64,000 bases of DNA from Chryseobacterium culicis (GTDB lineage: Bacteria > Bacteroidota > Bacteroidia > Flavobacteriales > Weeksellaceae). The translations under genes were made by a program, and so were the position numbers. The stretch spans positions 558,001 through 622,000 of the forward strand of contig NZ_FNWQ01000002.1 of NCBI RefSeq assembly GCF_900108365.1, in the 5' to 3' direction. Below are positions 1 to 8,965 of this stretch, in pieces; position 1 is the first letter of the stretch; each line of letters starts with the position of its first letter. The notes under the pieces are model-generated. The model did no database searches and was not told the origin of the DNA. It worked only from the letters and a program-made list of their open reading frames with translations.

Positions 1-752
1 AAACTTAAGGCAGCAATAGAAATTCTACCTCCATCCAATACTTTCATAGCCTGCTTGAAACCTTCACCCACTTCTCCTAAACGGTGTGAATCCGGTACAC
101 GCACATTATCAAAGATTAGTTCTGCGGTCTCGGAAGCACGCATTCCCAGTTTATTTTCTTTTTTTCCTGAACTGAATCCAGGCATTCCTTTTTCTAAAAC
201 AAATGCTGTAGAATTGTTTTTAGCACCCACTTCTCCTGTTCTTGTCATTACTACGGCAATATCTCCGGAAATGGCATGAGTAATAAAGTTTTTAGCTCCG
301 TTGATGATCCATTCGTCACCATCTTTTACAGCAGTAGTAGACATTCCTCCTGAATCTGAACCTGTATTGTGCTCTGTAAGCCCCCAGGCTCCGATCACTT
401 TTCCGGAGGCCAGCTGAGGAAGCCATTTGTGTCTCTGTTCTTCATTTCCGAATTCATAGATATGGTTCGTACAAAGAGAGTTGTGTGCTGCTACAGAAAG
501 ACCAATAGATGGGTCAACCTGAGAAATTTCATCCAGGATCGTAACATACTCATGATAACCTAAGCCGGAACCTCCATACTGTTCAGGAACAACAATCCCC
601 ATAAAACCCATCTCACCTAACTGGTGGAATAAGTCTTTTGGAAAAGTCTGGCTTTCATCCCATTCCATGATGTTTGGTCTGATGTTCTTTTCTGCAAATT
701 CTCTAGCCGTCTCCGCTATCATTTTGATGTTGTCAATAGTCTCTGTATTCAT
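1..752 (-). CDS. acyl-CoA dehydrogenase, N-terminal part (cut by window edge)
   Basis: The reverse strand reads from ATG at 752 through the left edge, giving about 250 residues of an acyl-CoA dehydrogenase: an all-helical N-terminal domain (MNTETIDNIKMIAETAREFA...), the family motif WGLTEHNTGSDSGG at the start of the beta domain, and the GMRASETAEL region. Family members oxidise acyl-CoA to enoyl-CoA with FAD, passing electrons to ETF. The catalytic glutamate lies in the missing C-terminal part, so substrate chain length cannot be judged. No partner gene is visible on this side. Confidence 0.93.
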   Translation of the reverse strand, partial: MNTETIDNIKMIAETAREFAEKNIRPNIMEWDESQTFPKDLFHQLGEMGFMGIVVPEQYGGSGLGYHEYVTILDEISQVDPSIGLSVAAHNSLCTNHIYEFGNEEQRHKWLPQLASGKVIGAWGLTEHNTGSDSGGMSTTAVKDGDEWIINGAKNFITHAISGDIAVVMTRTGEVGAKNNSTAFVLEKGMPGFSSGKKENKLGMRASETAELIFDNVRVPDSHRLGEVGEGFKQAMKVLDGGRISIAALS

Positions 753-943
753 ATAATAATAGTTAGTTCCCAAAGATAACCAAATTGATGGAATGCTAAA
801 ACAAATTATTTCATTCGCAGGATTTAAGGGTCAATACGTTTAATATTCAATTTTTTATATTTTGGAAATTAATACTTTCTTAATAAAACATTAAGCCTTT
901 TACATTTTTTATTTCACTATTTTAGTCCCCCAATTTTTAATGC

Positions 944-2863
944 ATGAAAAAAATTCTACTTCCTATCGTTCTAATATCTTCTTATATTTCTGCGCAGGCT
1001 CCTGCCGGTTATTATAACGGAACAGCCGGACTGACAGGGTATGCCCTGAAATCAAAAATTCACGATATTATTTCGGATAAAATGATTAACTGGCATTATG
1101 ATGATCTTCCTGCGCTTTACAGTCAGACTGATCTTGATAAATATTATGACCACGGTGCTTCAAATACTGAATATTTGCTGGATATCTATTCTGAAATACC
1201 TGCTGCACCTGACTCATATGAATATAAAGTGGATAATTTAATCAGTACTGCAGGAGCAGAGGGTCTTGGGTATAACAGGGAGCATATGATGCCTCAGAGT
1301 ACATTCAGTACTAGTTCTTCCATCAGTGATTATCCTATGTACTCGGATCTGAACTTTATTATTCCTGTAGATGCATATATTAATCAGAGGAGAAATAATT
1401 ACCCTTATGGAGTAGGCGGAAATACGAATTTCTATAATTTTACCAACGGCTCCAGAATGGCTAACGCTGCGATTCCAAACTATCCTTATACCGGAAGAGT
1501 ATATGAGCCTATTAATGAGTTTAAAGGAGATGTTGCAAGAACTTTGCTGTATTTTGCAGTAAGATATGAAGGAAAACTGGGATCGTTTAATACCGCTTAC
1601 AGCACCTCTGCGAACATTACACCCGCTACCGATCAGTGTCCGCTTGACGGAACGGAAGAGAGAGCCATTGATCTTCCTTATATTGCCATGCTGAAGCAGT
1701 GGAGTACCGCAGACCCTGTTTCACAACGGGAAATTGACAGAAACAACGCTGTCTATGCTATTCAAAAAAACAGAAATCCTTTTATTGATCATCCTGAATG
1801 GATTGATATGATCTGGTCTGAAACGCCGGATAATACAGCTCCTACAGCTCCCGGATCACTGGTTTCCACACAGCAGAATGCTTATTTTGTTAACCTTAAC
1901 TGGACCGCTTCTCCTGATGCTGATATTTTGGGATATAGAGTCTATATGAACGGTTCTACAACGCCTGTTGCTGTCACCAGGGGCACTTCTGTAAGCATCG
2001 ATCATTTAACACCTTCCACCACTTATACTTTTACAGTAAAAGCTTTTGATAAGGGATACCTGGAGTCTGGGTTCAGCAATACAGTCACGGCCTCCACCAT
2101 TGCCATGGACTCTTACGCCCCGGATCTTATGATCACAAAATACATATCGGGAACGAATAATACAGCTAATACTATTAAAAATAATGCGCTGGAAATTGTT
2201 AATAAAACGGGGCATGAGGTGAATTTAAATAATTACAGAATTAATATTCAGTTCAAGAATAACGCCTCAGGAGCTATTTACAGTGGAGATACTTACGAAC
2301 TGGAAGGCAAAGTGGCAGATAACGAAACGTTTGTTATTTTGAATCCAAAATCTACATTGTCCTGTTATACCAATGCCCAGGCAAAATTTGTGACAGCTTC
2401 TGATCCGCTCACTTTTACAGGAGGAAATTATGTGGAGCTTGCCTATAATAAAACGGTTACCGTAGATGCAATCGGAGTAAAATACACAACCAATACTAAC
2501 GGTAATGTATCTTTGTACAGGAAAAGCAGCATCAATAAACCTACAGATACATTTACTATCAGCGAGTGGGATTCTTATCCGTCTAACTACTGTCAGAATC
2601 TGGGTGGAACGTTATCTTCAGCAGAGCTGATTGCTGACAATAACGAGTTTGCAATATATCCGAATCCGGTATATGACAATATTTACGTAAACGGAGAAAC
2701 AGCGCTGGTAAAAACAGCACAGATCATAGATCTTTCCGGAAAAGTAATCTATACCGAGAAAAATCCTTTCAAAAATAAAAAGAGCATTTCCGTACAAGGA
2801 ATTCCGGCAGGAGTTTATTTCTTAAAACTTGATGAAAAAGCGCATCAGTTTATTAAAAAATAG
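944..2863 (+). CDS. secreted endonuclease I family nuclease with FnIII, lamin-tail and T9SS sorting domains
   Basis: 639 residues. A signal peptide (residues 1-18, ending ISAQA) is followed by an endonuclease I (NucM/EndA) His-Me finger domain at about 25-290, with the NREHMMPQS motif (H114) and the downstream NQRRNNYPYG metal/phosphate motif. A fibronectin type III domain (about 297-385), a lamin-tail-like beta domain (about 393-510) and a type IX secretion C-terminal domain (about 568-639, starting FAIYPNPV and ending GVYFLKL...) complete it. It is probably exported by the Por system and degrades extracellular DNA or RNA for nutrients. It stands alone, with a terminator hairpin downstream. 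Confidence 0.93.
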   Translation: MKKILLPIVLISSYISAQAPAGYYNGTAGLTGYALKSKIHDIISDKMINWHYDDLPALYSQTDLDKYYDHGASNTEYLLDIYSEIPAAPDSYEYKVDNLISTAGAEGLGYNREHMMPQSTFSTSSSISDYPMYSDLNFIIPVDAYINQRRNNYPYGVGGNTNFYNFTNGSRMANAAIPNYPYTGRVYEPINEFKGDVARTLLYFAVRYEGKLGSFNTAYSTSANITPATDQCPLDGTEERAIDLPYIAMLKQWSTADPVSQREIDRNNAVYAIQKNRNPFIDHPEWIDMIWSETPDNTAPTAPGSLVSTQQNAYFVNLNWTASPDADILGYRVYMNGSTTPVAVTRGTSVSIDHLTPSTTYTFTVKAFDKGYLESGFSNTVTASTIAMDSYAPDLMITKYISGTNNTANTIKNNALEIVNKTGHEVNLNNYRINIQFKNNASGAIYSGDTYELEGKVADNETFVILNPKSTLSCYTNAQAKFVTASDPLTFTGGNYVELAYNKTVTVDAIGVKYTTNTNGNVSLYRKSSINKPTDTFTISEWDSYPSNYCQNLGGTLSSAELIADNNEFAIYPNPVYDNIYVNGETALVKTAQIIDLSGKVIYTEKNPFKNKKSISVQGIPAGVYFLKLDEKAHQFIKK

Positions 2864-2900
2864 ATCATCCTAAGACGTACTGTCATTTCAATGACCAACC

Positions 2901-2940
2901 AAACCTCACAGTTTTTAACAACCTGTGAGGTTTATTTCTT
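2901..2940 (+). terminator. intrinsic terminator after the nuclease gene
   Basis: Perfect 11-bp stem AAACCTCACAG / CTGTGAGGTTT (2901-2911 and 2923-2933) with an 11-nt loop, followed by TATTTCTT. The T tract is short, so efficiency is uncertain. Confidence 0.6.
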
Positions 2941-3197
2941 AAAGTTTGATAAGATTGCTTTGCCCGCAATGAATGTTATAACCCTGATAGCAGCAGTTGC
3001 CCCACAGCAGGCCGCCGGAAAAGGAGGGAGCCGGGGTTTGTGTGCGGATAGCAGGAATAGCTTCTTCCTTAAAAATAATGTAAAAATTTGGAGTTAAACT
3101 CCGTCTTATAATAAAATTTTAAACTGAATGTTGATTTTTTCTGATTGTAGAATGTAATATAAAGCCTTAAAAACCTTATGTTTACTGCATCATTGAT

Positions 3198-3273
3198 ATA
3201 AGCAGAATCCCTAATAATCAATATCTATAAGTGTTTCTGCTTATATCTTTTATATATAAGTAATTATGCTTAT
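3198..3273. promoter_or_regulatory. three phased palindromic operators in front of satD
   Basis: Two palindromes match ATAAG-N8-CTTAT exactly (3227-3244 and 3256-3273), and a third has one mismatch (3198-3215, right arm CTAAT). The left half-sites start at 3198, 3227 and 3256, so all three are exactly 29 bp apart. The most proximal one overlaps the -7 element. The likely ligand is the product of the adjacent satD gene, which has a C-terminal helix-turn-helix; this is inference from position. Confidence 0.7.
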
Positions 3274-3278
3274 ATTTG
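3271..3278 (+). promoter_or_regulatory. -7 element of the satD promoter
   Basis: TATATTTG matches the flavobacterial -7 consensus TAnnTTTG and lies 4 nt before the ATG. Transcription would start at or within the start codon, so the mRNA may be leaderless. No clear TTG -33 element is seen at the usual distance. Confidence 0.55.
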
Positions 3279-3282
3279 CAGT

Positions 3283-3888
3283 ATGATAGCGGTCATTACC
3301 GGTGATATTATAAATTCACAGCATGCGGACACGGAAGTCTGGATTACCAGGCTGAAACATCTTCTCGAAAAATGGGGAAGCGCTCCCGGCACATGGGAAA
3401 TCTACAGAGGTGACGAGTTCCAGTTCAAATGCAAAATTGATGACGTTTTCTGGCGGTTTCTAGCCATAAAATCTCTTATTAAAAGTCAGGAAAATTTAGA
3501 TGTCAGGATGGCTATAGGTATTGGTGAGGAAAGTTTCTCTTCAGAGAAAATCACTGAATCGAACGGTACGGCATACGTACACTCCGGAAGACTCCTGAAT
3601 GATCTTAAAAATGACGGACATACCGTTGCCATCAAAACTTCAAGTGATGCGGTAGACAGGGATTTAAATATCCTGTTGAAATGGTCGTCTAAGGATTTTG
3701 ATAACTGGACCATGGCTACATCAGAGATTATTCATGAGATGATCATGAATCAGGATATCACGCAGGAGGATCTTGCTAAAAGATTTGCTATTTCACAGTC
3801 TTCTGTAAGCCAGAGGCTGAAGCGAGCCAACTATGAGCTCATCGTGGAAACCAATCAGTATTTCAGAAAGAAAATCTCAGAACTATAG
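3283..3888 (+). CDS. SatD family protein (probable transcriptional regulator)
   Basis: 201 residues. The N-terminus MIAVITGDIINS is the SatD-family signature, which fixes the start at 3283. The N-terminal alpha/beta domain spans about 1-145. The C-terminus (about 150-185, DITQEDLAKRFAISQSSVSQ) is a clear helix-turn-helix. It is followed after 2 nt by a DUF3307 membrane protein gene, a pairing known in many bacteria, so they should be co-transcribed. The biochemical role of SatD is poorly known (it was named from a Streptococcus acid-tolerance locus). Autoregulation through the three upstream palindromes is likely. Confidence 0.85.
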   Translation: MIAVITGDIINSQHADTEVWITRLKHLLEKWGSAPGTWEIYRGDEFQFKCKIDDVFWRFLAIKSLIKSQENLDVRMAIGIGEESFSSEKITESNGTAYVHSGRLLNDLKNDGHTVAIKTSSDAVDRDLNILLKWSSKDFDNWTMATSEIIHEMIMNQDITQEDLAKRFAISQSSVSQRLKRANYELIVETNQYFRKKISEL

Positions 3889-3890
3889 GC

Positions 3891-4586
3891 ATGATCTTCA
3901 TCAAACTCATATTGGCACATTTACTCGGAGATTTTATACTTCAGCCAAATTCATGGGTTGCAGACAAGGAAAACTATAAACTGAAAAGTAAGTTTTTATA
4001 CATTCATGTTCTGATTCACACCATTTTAAGTTTTATTTTCCTTTGGGATCTTCAACTTTGGTGGGTTGCCGTTTTGGTGGGAATTACTCACTTTATGATT
4101 GATGCTGCCAAGCTTATCTTTCAGAATGTAAAGACAAAGAAAAGATGGTTTTTCATAGATCAGGTGCTGCATGTTCTGGTAATCGGAGGAGTTTCTTTTT
4201 ATTTTCAGGAATTCAGCTTTGGGTTTTTACAGAATCAGGAATTTTTAAAGATCATTATGGCAGCGTTGTTCCTGACAACACCAGCTTCTATCTTTATCAA
4301 AATCTTACTGTCATCATGGACACCCGCTCCTGATGGCCCCAACACAATCCAAACCGAATCTTTATCAAGTGCCGGAAAATATATCGGAATTTTAGAACGT
4401 CTGATGGTATTCACTTTTATCATGGTGAATCACTGGGAAGGCGTAGGTTTCATGGTAGCTGCCAAATCTGTTTTCAGATTCAGTGACCTTGCACAGGCAA
4501 AACAGAGAAAACTTACAGAATATGTATTAATTGGTACTCTGCTGAGTTTTGGACTGGCTGTCTTAACAGGAATTATAATAAAATAA
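3891..4586 (+). CDS. DUF3307 integral membrane protein
   Basis: 231 residues with about six hydrophobic segments. The N-terminus MIFIKLILAHLLGDFILQPNSW carries the DUF3307 hallmark (acidic and histidine residues at the membrane face: LAHLLGDF), followed by HVLIHTILSF and HFMIDAAK. It is translated almost directly after satD (2-nt gap). Function is unknown; the repeated His/Asp residues within helices could bind metal or ions. Co-regulation with SatD suggests the pair works as a unit. Confidence 0.85.
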   Translation: MIFIKLILAHLLGDFILQPNSWVADKENYKLKSKFLYIHVLIHTILSFIFLWDLQLWWVAVLVGITHFMIDAAKLIFQNVKTKKRWFFIDQVLHVLVIGGVSFYFQEFSFGFLQNQEFLKIIMAALFLTTPASIFIKILLSSWTPAPDGPNTIQTESLSSAGKYIGILERLMVFTFIMVNHWEGVGFMVAAKSVFRFSDLAQAKQRKLTEYVLIGTLLSFGLAVLTGIIIK

Positions 4587-4622
4587 ATCAATAAATCTAA
4601 CTACAATTTAGAAAGTAAAATT

Positions 4623-5345
4623 ATGAGTCAAAAGAAAGAAATGTTGTACGAGGGGAAAGCGAAACAAGTATTTGCTACCGATAATCCTGATGAAGTAGTA
4701 GTACGTTTCAAAGACGATGCTACAGCATTTAACGCTCAAAAGAAAGGCCAGGTAGACCTTAAAGGGGAAATGAACAATGCCATCACAACCCTTATTTTTG
4801 AATACTTAAATGAAAAAGGAATCAAAACTCATTTCATCAAGCAGCTGGACGAAAGAGAGCAGCTGGTAAGAAAAGTGTCTATCATTCCTTTGGAAATGGT
4901 AGTGAGAAACTACTCCGCAGGAAGCATGGCGCAAAGATTAGGAGTGGAAGAAGGAATCAAATCTCCGGTAACCATCTTCGATATCTGCTACAAAAAAGAC
5001 GAATTGGGAGATCCGCTTATCAACGATCACCATGCTGTTTTCTTAGGCGCAGCTACGTATGAAGAACTTGACGAAATGTATGAGCTTACTTCAGATATCA
5101 ACGAAATCCTGATCGACCTGTTTGACAAAATCAACATCATTCTGGTAGATTTCAAAATTGAATTAGGTAAAACTTCAGACGGTGAAATCATCTTAGCAGA
5201 TGAAATCTCGCCTGATACCTGCAGACTTTGGGATAAAGATACCATGAAGAAATTAGATAAAGACAGATTCAGAAGAGACTTAGGAGAAGTTACTGAGGCT
5301 TATGTGGAAATCTATAACCGTCTTAAGAATCTTTTACAGAAATAA
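4623..5345 (+). CDS. purC: phosphoribosylaminoimidazole-succinocarboxamide synthase (PurC)
   Basis: 240 residues, normal length for bacterial SAICAR synthetase. It joins CAIR and aspartate using ATP in purine synthesis. Motifs seen: YEGKAKQVF at the N-terminus (nucleotide loop), VVRNYSAGS around residue 97, and [12 protein letters not shown] near residue 196. It lies 37 nt after the DUF3307 gene and upstream of purF on the same strand. Confidence 0.97.
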   Translation: MSQKKEMLYEGKAKQVFATDNPDEVVVRFKDDATAFNAQKKGQVDLKGEMNNAITTLIFEYLNEKGIKTHFIKQLDEREQLVRKVSIIPLEMVVRNYSAGSMAQRLGVEEGIKSPVTIFDICYKKDELGDPLINDHHAVFLGAATYEELDEMYELTSDINEILIDLFDKINIILVDFKIELGKTSDGEIILADEISPDTCRLWDKDTMKKLDKDRFRRDLGEVTEAYVEIYNRLKNLLQK

Positions 5346-5358
5346 GATTTCAGGTAAC

Positions 5359-5445
5359 AGATTTCAGATGTTGGCACTGAAAATATTGTCTTGATTCAAA
5401 CAAAATTAAAATTTGAAGTTGGCTTTAATCTGAGATCTGAAATCT
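5359..5445. repeat. long-loop inverted repeat between purC and purF
   Basis: Arms AGATTTCAGAT (5359-5369) and ATCTGAAATCT (5435-5445) are perfect complements separated by 65 nt. Similar TCAGAT/ATCTGA arms occur at 35498-35568. It could be a decayed mobile repeat or a weak transcript-processing hairpin. Confidence 0.4.
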
Positions 5446-5478
5446 GACTTCCAAGATCTACAATTAGAAAAAATAGAA

Positions 5479-6978
5479 ATGAAAAGTTTAGACATTCATA
5501 AAAGTGAATATTTAAAACAGTTTAAAACCCAGACTTACGGAAGGAATCTGTTCAGAACTCAGGAAGAGGAAAGACTGGATGCTCCCAATGAAGAGTGTGG
5601 GATCTTCGGATTGTATTCGGACAGTGATCTGGATACTTTCTCGCTTTCACAGTTCGGTCTTTTTGCTTTACAGCACAGAGGTCAGGAGGCTTGTGGTATT
5701 TCCGTTTTAAAAGAGGGAAGAATCACCAACATGAAAGATGAAGGACTGGTTTTGGATGTTTATAAAGAAATTCAGGAACCTGAAACTTTTATGGGAAATT
5801 CTGCAATCGGGCATACCCGTTATACCACTGCAGGAGATAAAAAGAAATATAATTTCCAGCCATTTTTCGCCAAAAACGAATATGACCAGATTATACTTTC
5901 TATAGCACACAACGGTAACCTTACCAATGCAAAAGAATTAAAAGCAGAATTAGAGGCTGAAGGCGTGGTTTTCAGAGCCACTTCCGATTCTGAAGTAATC
6001 CTGAGACTGATCCAGAAAAACCTTGATTTGGGTCTTCGTGGTGCTATCAAAGCCACCATGGAAAAAATTGAAGGTGCTTATTCTGTTGTAGGGATGACCA
6101 GAAATAAATTCTTTGCATTCAGAGATTTCAACGGAATCCGTCCGCTGGTATTGGGAGCTATCGACGAAAGATCGTATGTGGTAGCTTCTGAGTCTGTAGC
6201 ACTGGATGCTGTAGGAGCTCAGTATGTACGAGATATCCTTCCTGGTGAGATCATTTATACCAACGAAAACGAACCTGGAAAACTTCATTCTTATATGATG
6301 GATGAAGCGAAGGGGAAACAGAGAATCTGTTCTTTTGAATATATTTATTTTGCAAGACCAGACTCTACGCTGGAAAATATCAACGTATATGAAATCAGAG
6401 AAAAGTCTGGTGAGAAAATCTGGGAACAGGCGCCTGTAGAAGCTGATCTGGTGATCGGTGTTCCGGATTCCGGAGTTCCCGCTGCTATTGGTTTCTCAAA
6501 AGCTTCAGGAATACCTTTCCGTCCTGTTTTGATCAAAAACAGATATATCGGAAGAAGCTTCATCGTTCCTACTCAGGAAATGAGAGAAAGGGTAGTGAAC
6601 CTTAAGCTGAACCCGATCATCTCTGAAATGAAAGATAAGAGAGTAGTCATTATTGACGATTCTATCGTTCGTGGAACCACTTCTAAAAGACTGGTTAAAA
6701 TTCTGAAAGATGCAGGAGTGAAAGAAATCCACTTCAGAAGTGTTTCTCCACCTATTATTGCACCATGTTATCTGGGAATTGATACTCCGTCCAAAGATGA
6801 TCTGATCTCTGCCAATATGACTACAGAAGAACTTAAAAACTATCTTGGGGTAGATTCCTTAGAGTTTTTAAGCATAGACAATCTGAAAGACATCTTAGGA
6901 TCAGCTAACCACTGTTTTGGTTGCTTTACCGAAGAATATCCAGTTGGAAAAGGAGAGGAGGTGGATTTATTCAACTAA
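5479..6978 (+). CDS. purF: amidophosphoribosyltransferase (PurF)
   Basis: 499 residues. It is the first committed enzyme of purine synthesis (PRPP plus glutamine to phosphoribosylamine). The N-terminal Ntn-hydrolase glutaminase begins at C40 (NEECGIFGLY), so a 39-residue propeptide would have to be cleaved to free the nucleophile. The PRPP-binding loop VVIIDDSIVRGTTSKR lies at about residue 390. The C-terminus NHCFGCFTEEYP resembles the cysteine motif of Fe-S-containing PurF proteins. It is co-directional with purC, with a strong terminator downstream. Confidence 0.97.
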   Translation: MKSLDIHKSEYLKQFKTQTYGRNLFRTQEEERLDAPNEECGIFGLYSDSDLDTFSLSQFGLFALQHRGQEACGISVLKEGRITNMKDEGLVLDVYKEIQEPETFMGNSAIGHTRYTTAGDKKKYNFQPFFAKNEYDQIILSIAHNGNLTNAKELKAELEAEGVVFRATSDSEVILRLIQKNLDLGLRGAIKATMEKIEGAYSVVGMTRNKFFAFRDFNGIRPLVLGAIDERSYVVASESVALDAVGAQYVRDILPGEIIYTNENEPGKLHSYMMDEAKGKQRICSFEYIYFARPDSTLENINVYEIREKSGEKIWEQAPVEADLVIGVPDSGVPAAIGFSKASGIPFRPVLIKNRYIGRSFIVPTQEMRERVVNLKLNPIISEMKDKRVVIIDDSIVRGTTSKRLVKILKDAGVKEIHFRSVSPPIIAPCYLGIDTPSKDDLISANMTTEELKNYLGVDSLEFLSIDNLKDILGSANHCFGCFTEEYPVGKGEEVDLFN

Positions 6979-7003
6979 TCTCTTATTGAAATAATGGAAT
7001 AAT

Positions 7004-7031
7004 GAGCCGGGTTTATAATCCGGCTCTTTTG
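7004..7031 (+). terminator. intrinsic terminator after purF
   Basis: Stem GAGCCGG (7004-7010) / CCGGCTC (7020-7026), 9-nt loop, then TTTTG and a further T tract. Confidence 0.85.
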
Positions 7032-7116
7032 TTTTTAAATGTAGCAAAAGCTTAATATTCCTGTATTATATAATATATAATTGAGTGGTAATTTCGCTGA
7101 ATTAAAACTTCAGGAT

Positions 7117-8064
7117 ATGAGACACGTATTTTTTACAGGTATATTGATGGTTTTCGCCCAGCTTTATTCTTCACAGGCTTTCGATAACGAGGCGCACAGG
7201 GGAGGAAAATCTCTTTATCCTGAAAATACCATCCCGGCCATGAAAAATGCGCTGAAAATGAACGTTACCACCCTGGAAATGGATCTTGCTGTAACGAAAG
7301 ACAAAAAAGTTATTCTTTCCCATAATGCCTTTCTTTCACCGGAACTCGTTACAAAGCCGGACGGAACCTATATTCCCAAAGACTCAGGTTTTTATTATAA
7401 AATCTACGAGATGCCTTACACAAAGATTAAAACCTTTGATGTAGGGATAAAAAAATTAAATAACTATCCTGATCAAAAGAAAATAAAGGTCCAGAAACCC
7501 CTCTTTTCAGATGTGATAGATGCATGTGAAGCTTACGCCCGCGAATTGAAAAGACCTTTGCCTTTTTACAACATAGAAACCAAAACCCGCCCTTTCTCTG
7601 ACAACATATTCCATCCGGAACCTAAAGAGTTTGTAGACCTGATGATGACAATTATTGTGGAAAAAAAGATTCAGGACAGAGTGATTATCCAGTCCTTTGA
7701 TCCGAGAACTCTGGAAATCCTTCACAGAGAGTACCCTAAAATCATGACAGCCTTACTGGTAGAAAAAGTAGATGATAAAAAAATGGCTCAGCAGCAGGCT
7801 TATTTTAAAAACATTCCTGCAGAAAAATTCAGAATGTATCCCAATCATCTGAATGGTGTGGCAGGAGACATGAAATTTCTAAGTTTTATCCCAACCATTT
7901 ACAGTCCTGAACATAATCTCGTGACACCTGGGTTAGTAAAAGAATGCCACGCGTTAGGCATGAAAGTAATCCCCTGGACTGTAAATACCAAAGAAAGGCT
8001 TCAAGAACTAAAACAGATGGGAATAGATGGTGTGATCAGCGATGATCCGAGAATATTTGAATAA
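7117..8064 (+). CDS. secreted glycerophosphodiester phosphodiesterase
   Basis: 315 residues from the ATG at 7117. A TTG 36 nt upstream would extend the frame, but the signal peptide MRHVFFTGILMVFAQLYSSQA starts properly at 7117. The GDPD signature AHRGGKSLYPENTIPA follows, with EMDL for metal binding and LSHN for the second catalytic histidine. It hydrolyses glycerophosphodiesters to glycerol-3-phosphate and an alcohol, here probably in the periplasm. Monocistronic, with a terminator after it. Confidence 0.93.
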   Translation: MRHVFFTGILMVFAQLYSSQAFDNEAHRGGKSLYPENTIPAMKNALKMNVTTLEMDLAVTKDKKVILSHNAFLSPELVTKPDGTYIPKDSGFYYKIYEMPYTKIKTFDVGIKKLNNYPDQKKIKVQKPLFSDVIDACEAYARELKRPLPFYNIETKTRPFSDNIFHPEPKEFVDLMMTIIVEKKIQDRVIIQSFDPRTLEILHREYPKIMTALLVEKVDDKKMAQQQAYFKNIPAEKFRMYPNHLNGVAGDMKFLSFIPTIYSPEHNLVTPGLVKECHALGMKVIPWTVNTKERLQELKQMGIDGVISDDPRIFE

Positions 8065-8089
8065 CCGTATGATAGGACTTAAATAAATA

Positions 8090-8116
8090 ACCGGAAGAAA
8101 TTCTTCCGGCTATTTT
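8090..8116. terminator. terminator between convergent genes
   Basis: The self-complementary run CCGGAAGAAATTCTTCCGG (8091-8109) lies between the phosphodiesterase gene and the convergent barrel gene, followed by CTATTTTA. It could serve both strands. Confidence 0.6.
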
Positions 8117-8163
8117 ATGCGTGCAAGGTTAATGCACTTCGGTTAAAAAATTGGTTCTTCTGA

Positions 8164-8883
8164 TTAGAATTTATAATTCAGTCCTAACTGAAATACTCGG
8201 TTGTTGTTTTCAGCCGCAGGTCTGCTTTTGTCAATTTTTGTCAAACTGTTTACATATCTTGCGCTGATCCCAATGTTCGAAGTAATATCATATCCTAAAC
8301 CAAGACCTAATCCAAAGTTGAATCTGTTGATCTGATCTTTGTCGATATCTTCAGTATTTGAACTGGTAGTAGTTGTAGTAACTCCTCCCGTAGTAGTGGC
8401 TACACTCGTTTCTCCTTTAGTTTTTCCATTGATGAAATAACTGAATTCAGGTCCTGCTTCGATATAAAAATTATCAACAGGTCTCATCTGAACCATTAAC
8501 GGAACTGAAATGTAATTCATTTTCACTCTGCCTTCTACTTTGGTCTTTACATTTGTTACTCCATTATCAGTCTCTGTAGAAGAGATTACATCTTTAGCAC
8601 CCATCTGGTTGTATAATACCTCAGGTTGTAAGCTGAACTGTTTTGAAAGTGGAATATTAACAAATGCACCTGCATGGAAACCTAATTGCTGGCTGTTGAT
8701 ACCAAACTTCTGCTCACTGAAATAAGCTGAGTTTCCCCCTGCCTTAATCCCGAATCTAACGGGTTGAACATCTTTTTTTAGAGGTGATGCATTTACTGTT
8801 TTTGTCTCTGTCTTTGTTTCTGTTTCCTGAGCGAAAGCTAACGTACCAGCAGTTAATGCTAATCCTAAAAATAACTTCTTCAT
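8164..8883 (-). CDS. outer-membrane beta-barrel protein (OMP_b-brl_2 / porin family), paralogue 1
   Basis: 239 residues from ATG at 8883. The frame stays open to 8964, but that stretch would precede the predicted transcription start (about 8937), and the signal peptide MKKLFLGLALTAGTLAFA begins at 8883. The mature protein has alternating beta strands typical of the eight-stranded barrel family (RFGIKAGGNSAYFS, FSLQPEVLYNQMGAK, FYIEAGPEFSYF, NFGLGLGLGYDI) and ends in the outer-membrane signature FQLGLNYKF. Two long Thr/Lys-rich stretches are unique to this copy. Function is not predictable beyond outer-membrane location. One of four tandem paralogues. Confidence 0.88.
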   Translation of the reverse strand: MKKLFLGLALTAGTLAFAQETETKTETKTVNASPLKKDVQPVRFGIKAGGNSAYFSEQKFGINSQQLGFHAGAFVNIPLSKQFSLQPEVLYNQMGAKDVISSTETDNGVTNVKTKVEGRVKMNYISVPLMVQMRPVDNFYIEAGPEFSYFINGKTKGETSVATTTGGVTTTTTSSNTEDIDKDQINRFNFGLGLGLGYDITSNIGISARYVNSLTKIDKSRPAAENNNRVFQLGLNYKF

Positions 8884-8944
8884 AATTTTATTTTTTAATT
8901 TTACTATTTGTGTGTCGGATAATTTCTCTGTCAGACTCCAATTA

Positions 8945-8965
8945 TTTTGCAAATTGCTTGCCAAA
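8945..8965 (-). promoter_or_regulatory. sigma54-like (-24/-12) promoter of paralogue 1
   Basis: Minus strand TTTGGCAAGCAATTTGCAA: GG and GC are separated by exactly 10 nt, as in the RpoN consensus TGGCAC-N5-TTGC. Transcription would start near 8937, giving a leader of about 54 nt. Confidence 0.65.

Larger units (their letters stand above)
2864..3282. other. 419-bp intergenic region: terminator, GC-rich patch, satD operators
   Basis: Three parts are visible: a terminator hairpin just after the nuclease gene (2901-2933), a GC-rich patch at about 2955-3068 unlike its AT-rich surroundings (possibly a dispersed intergenic repeat), and the satD control region with three spaced palindromes (3198-3273). 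A 68-codon reading frame at 2891-3097 starts before the terminator hairpin and runs through it, and resembles no known protein. Confidence 0.7.

Noticed and set aside
2891..3097. 68-codon frame after the nuclease gene
   Set aside because: It runs through the terminator hairpin and the GC-rich patch, shows no family resemblance and lacks a promoter.
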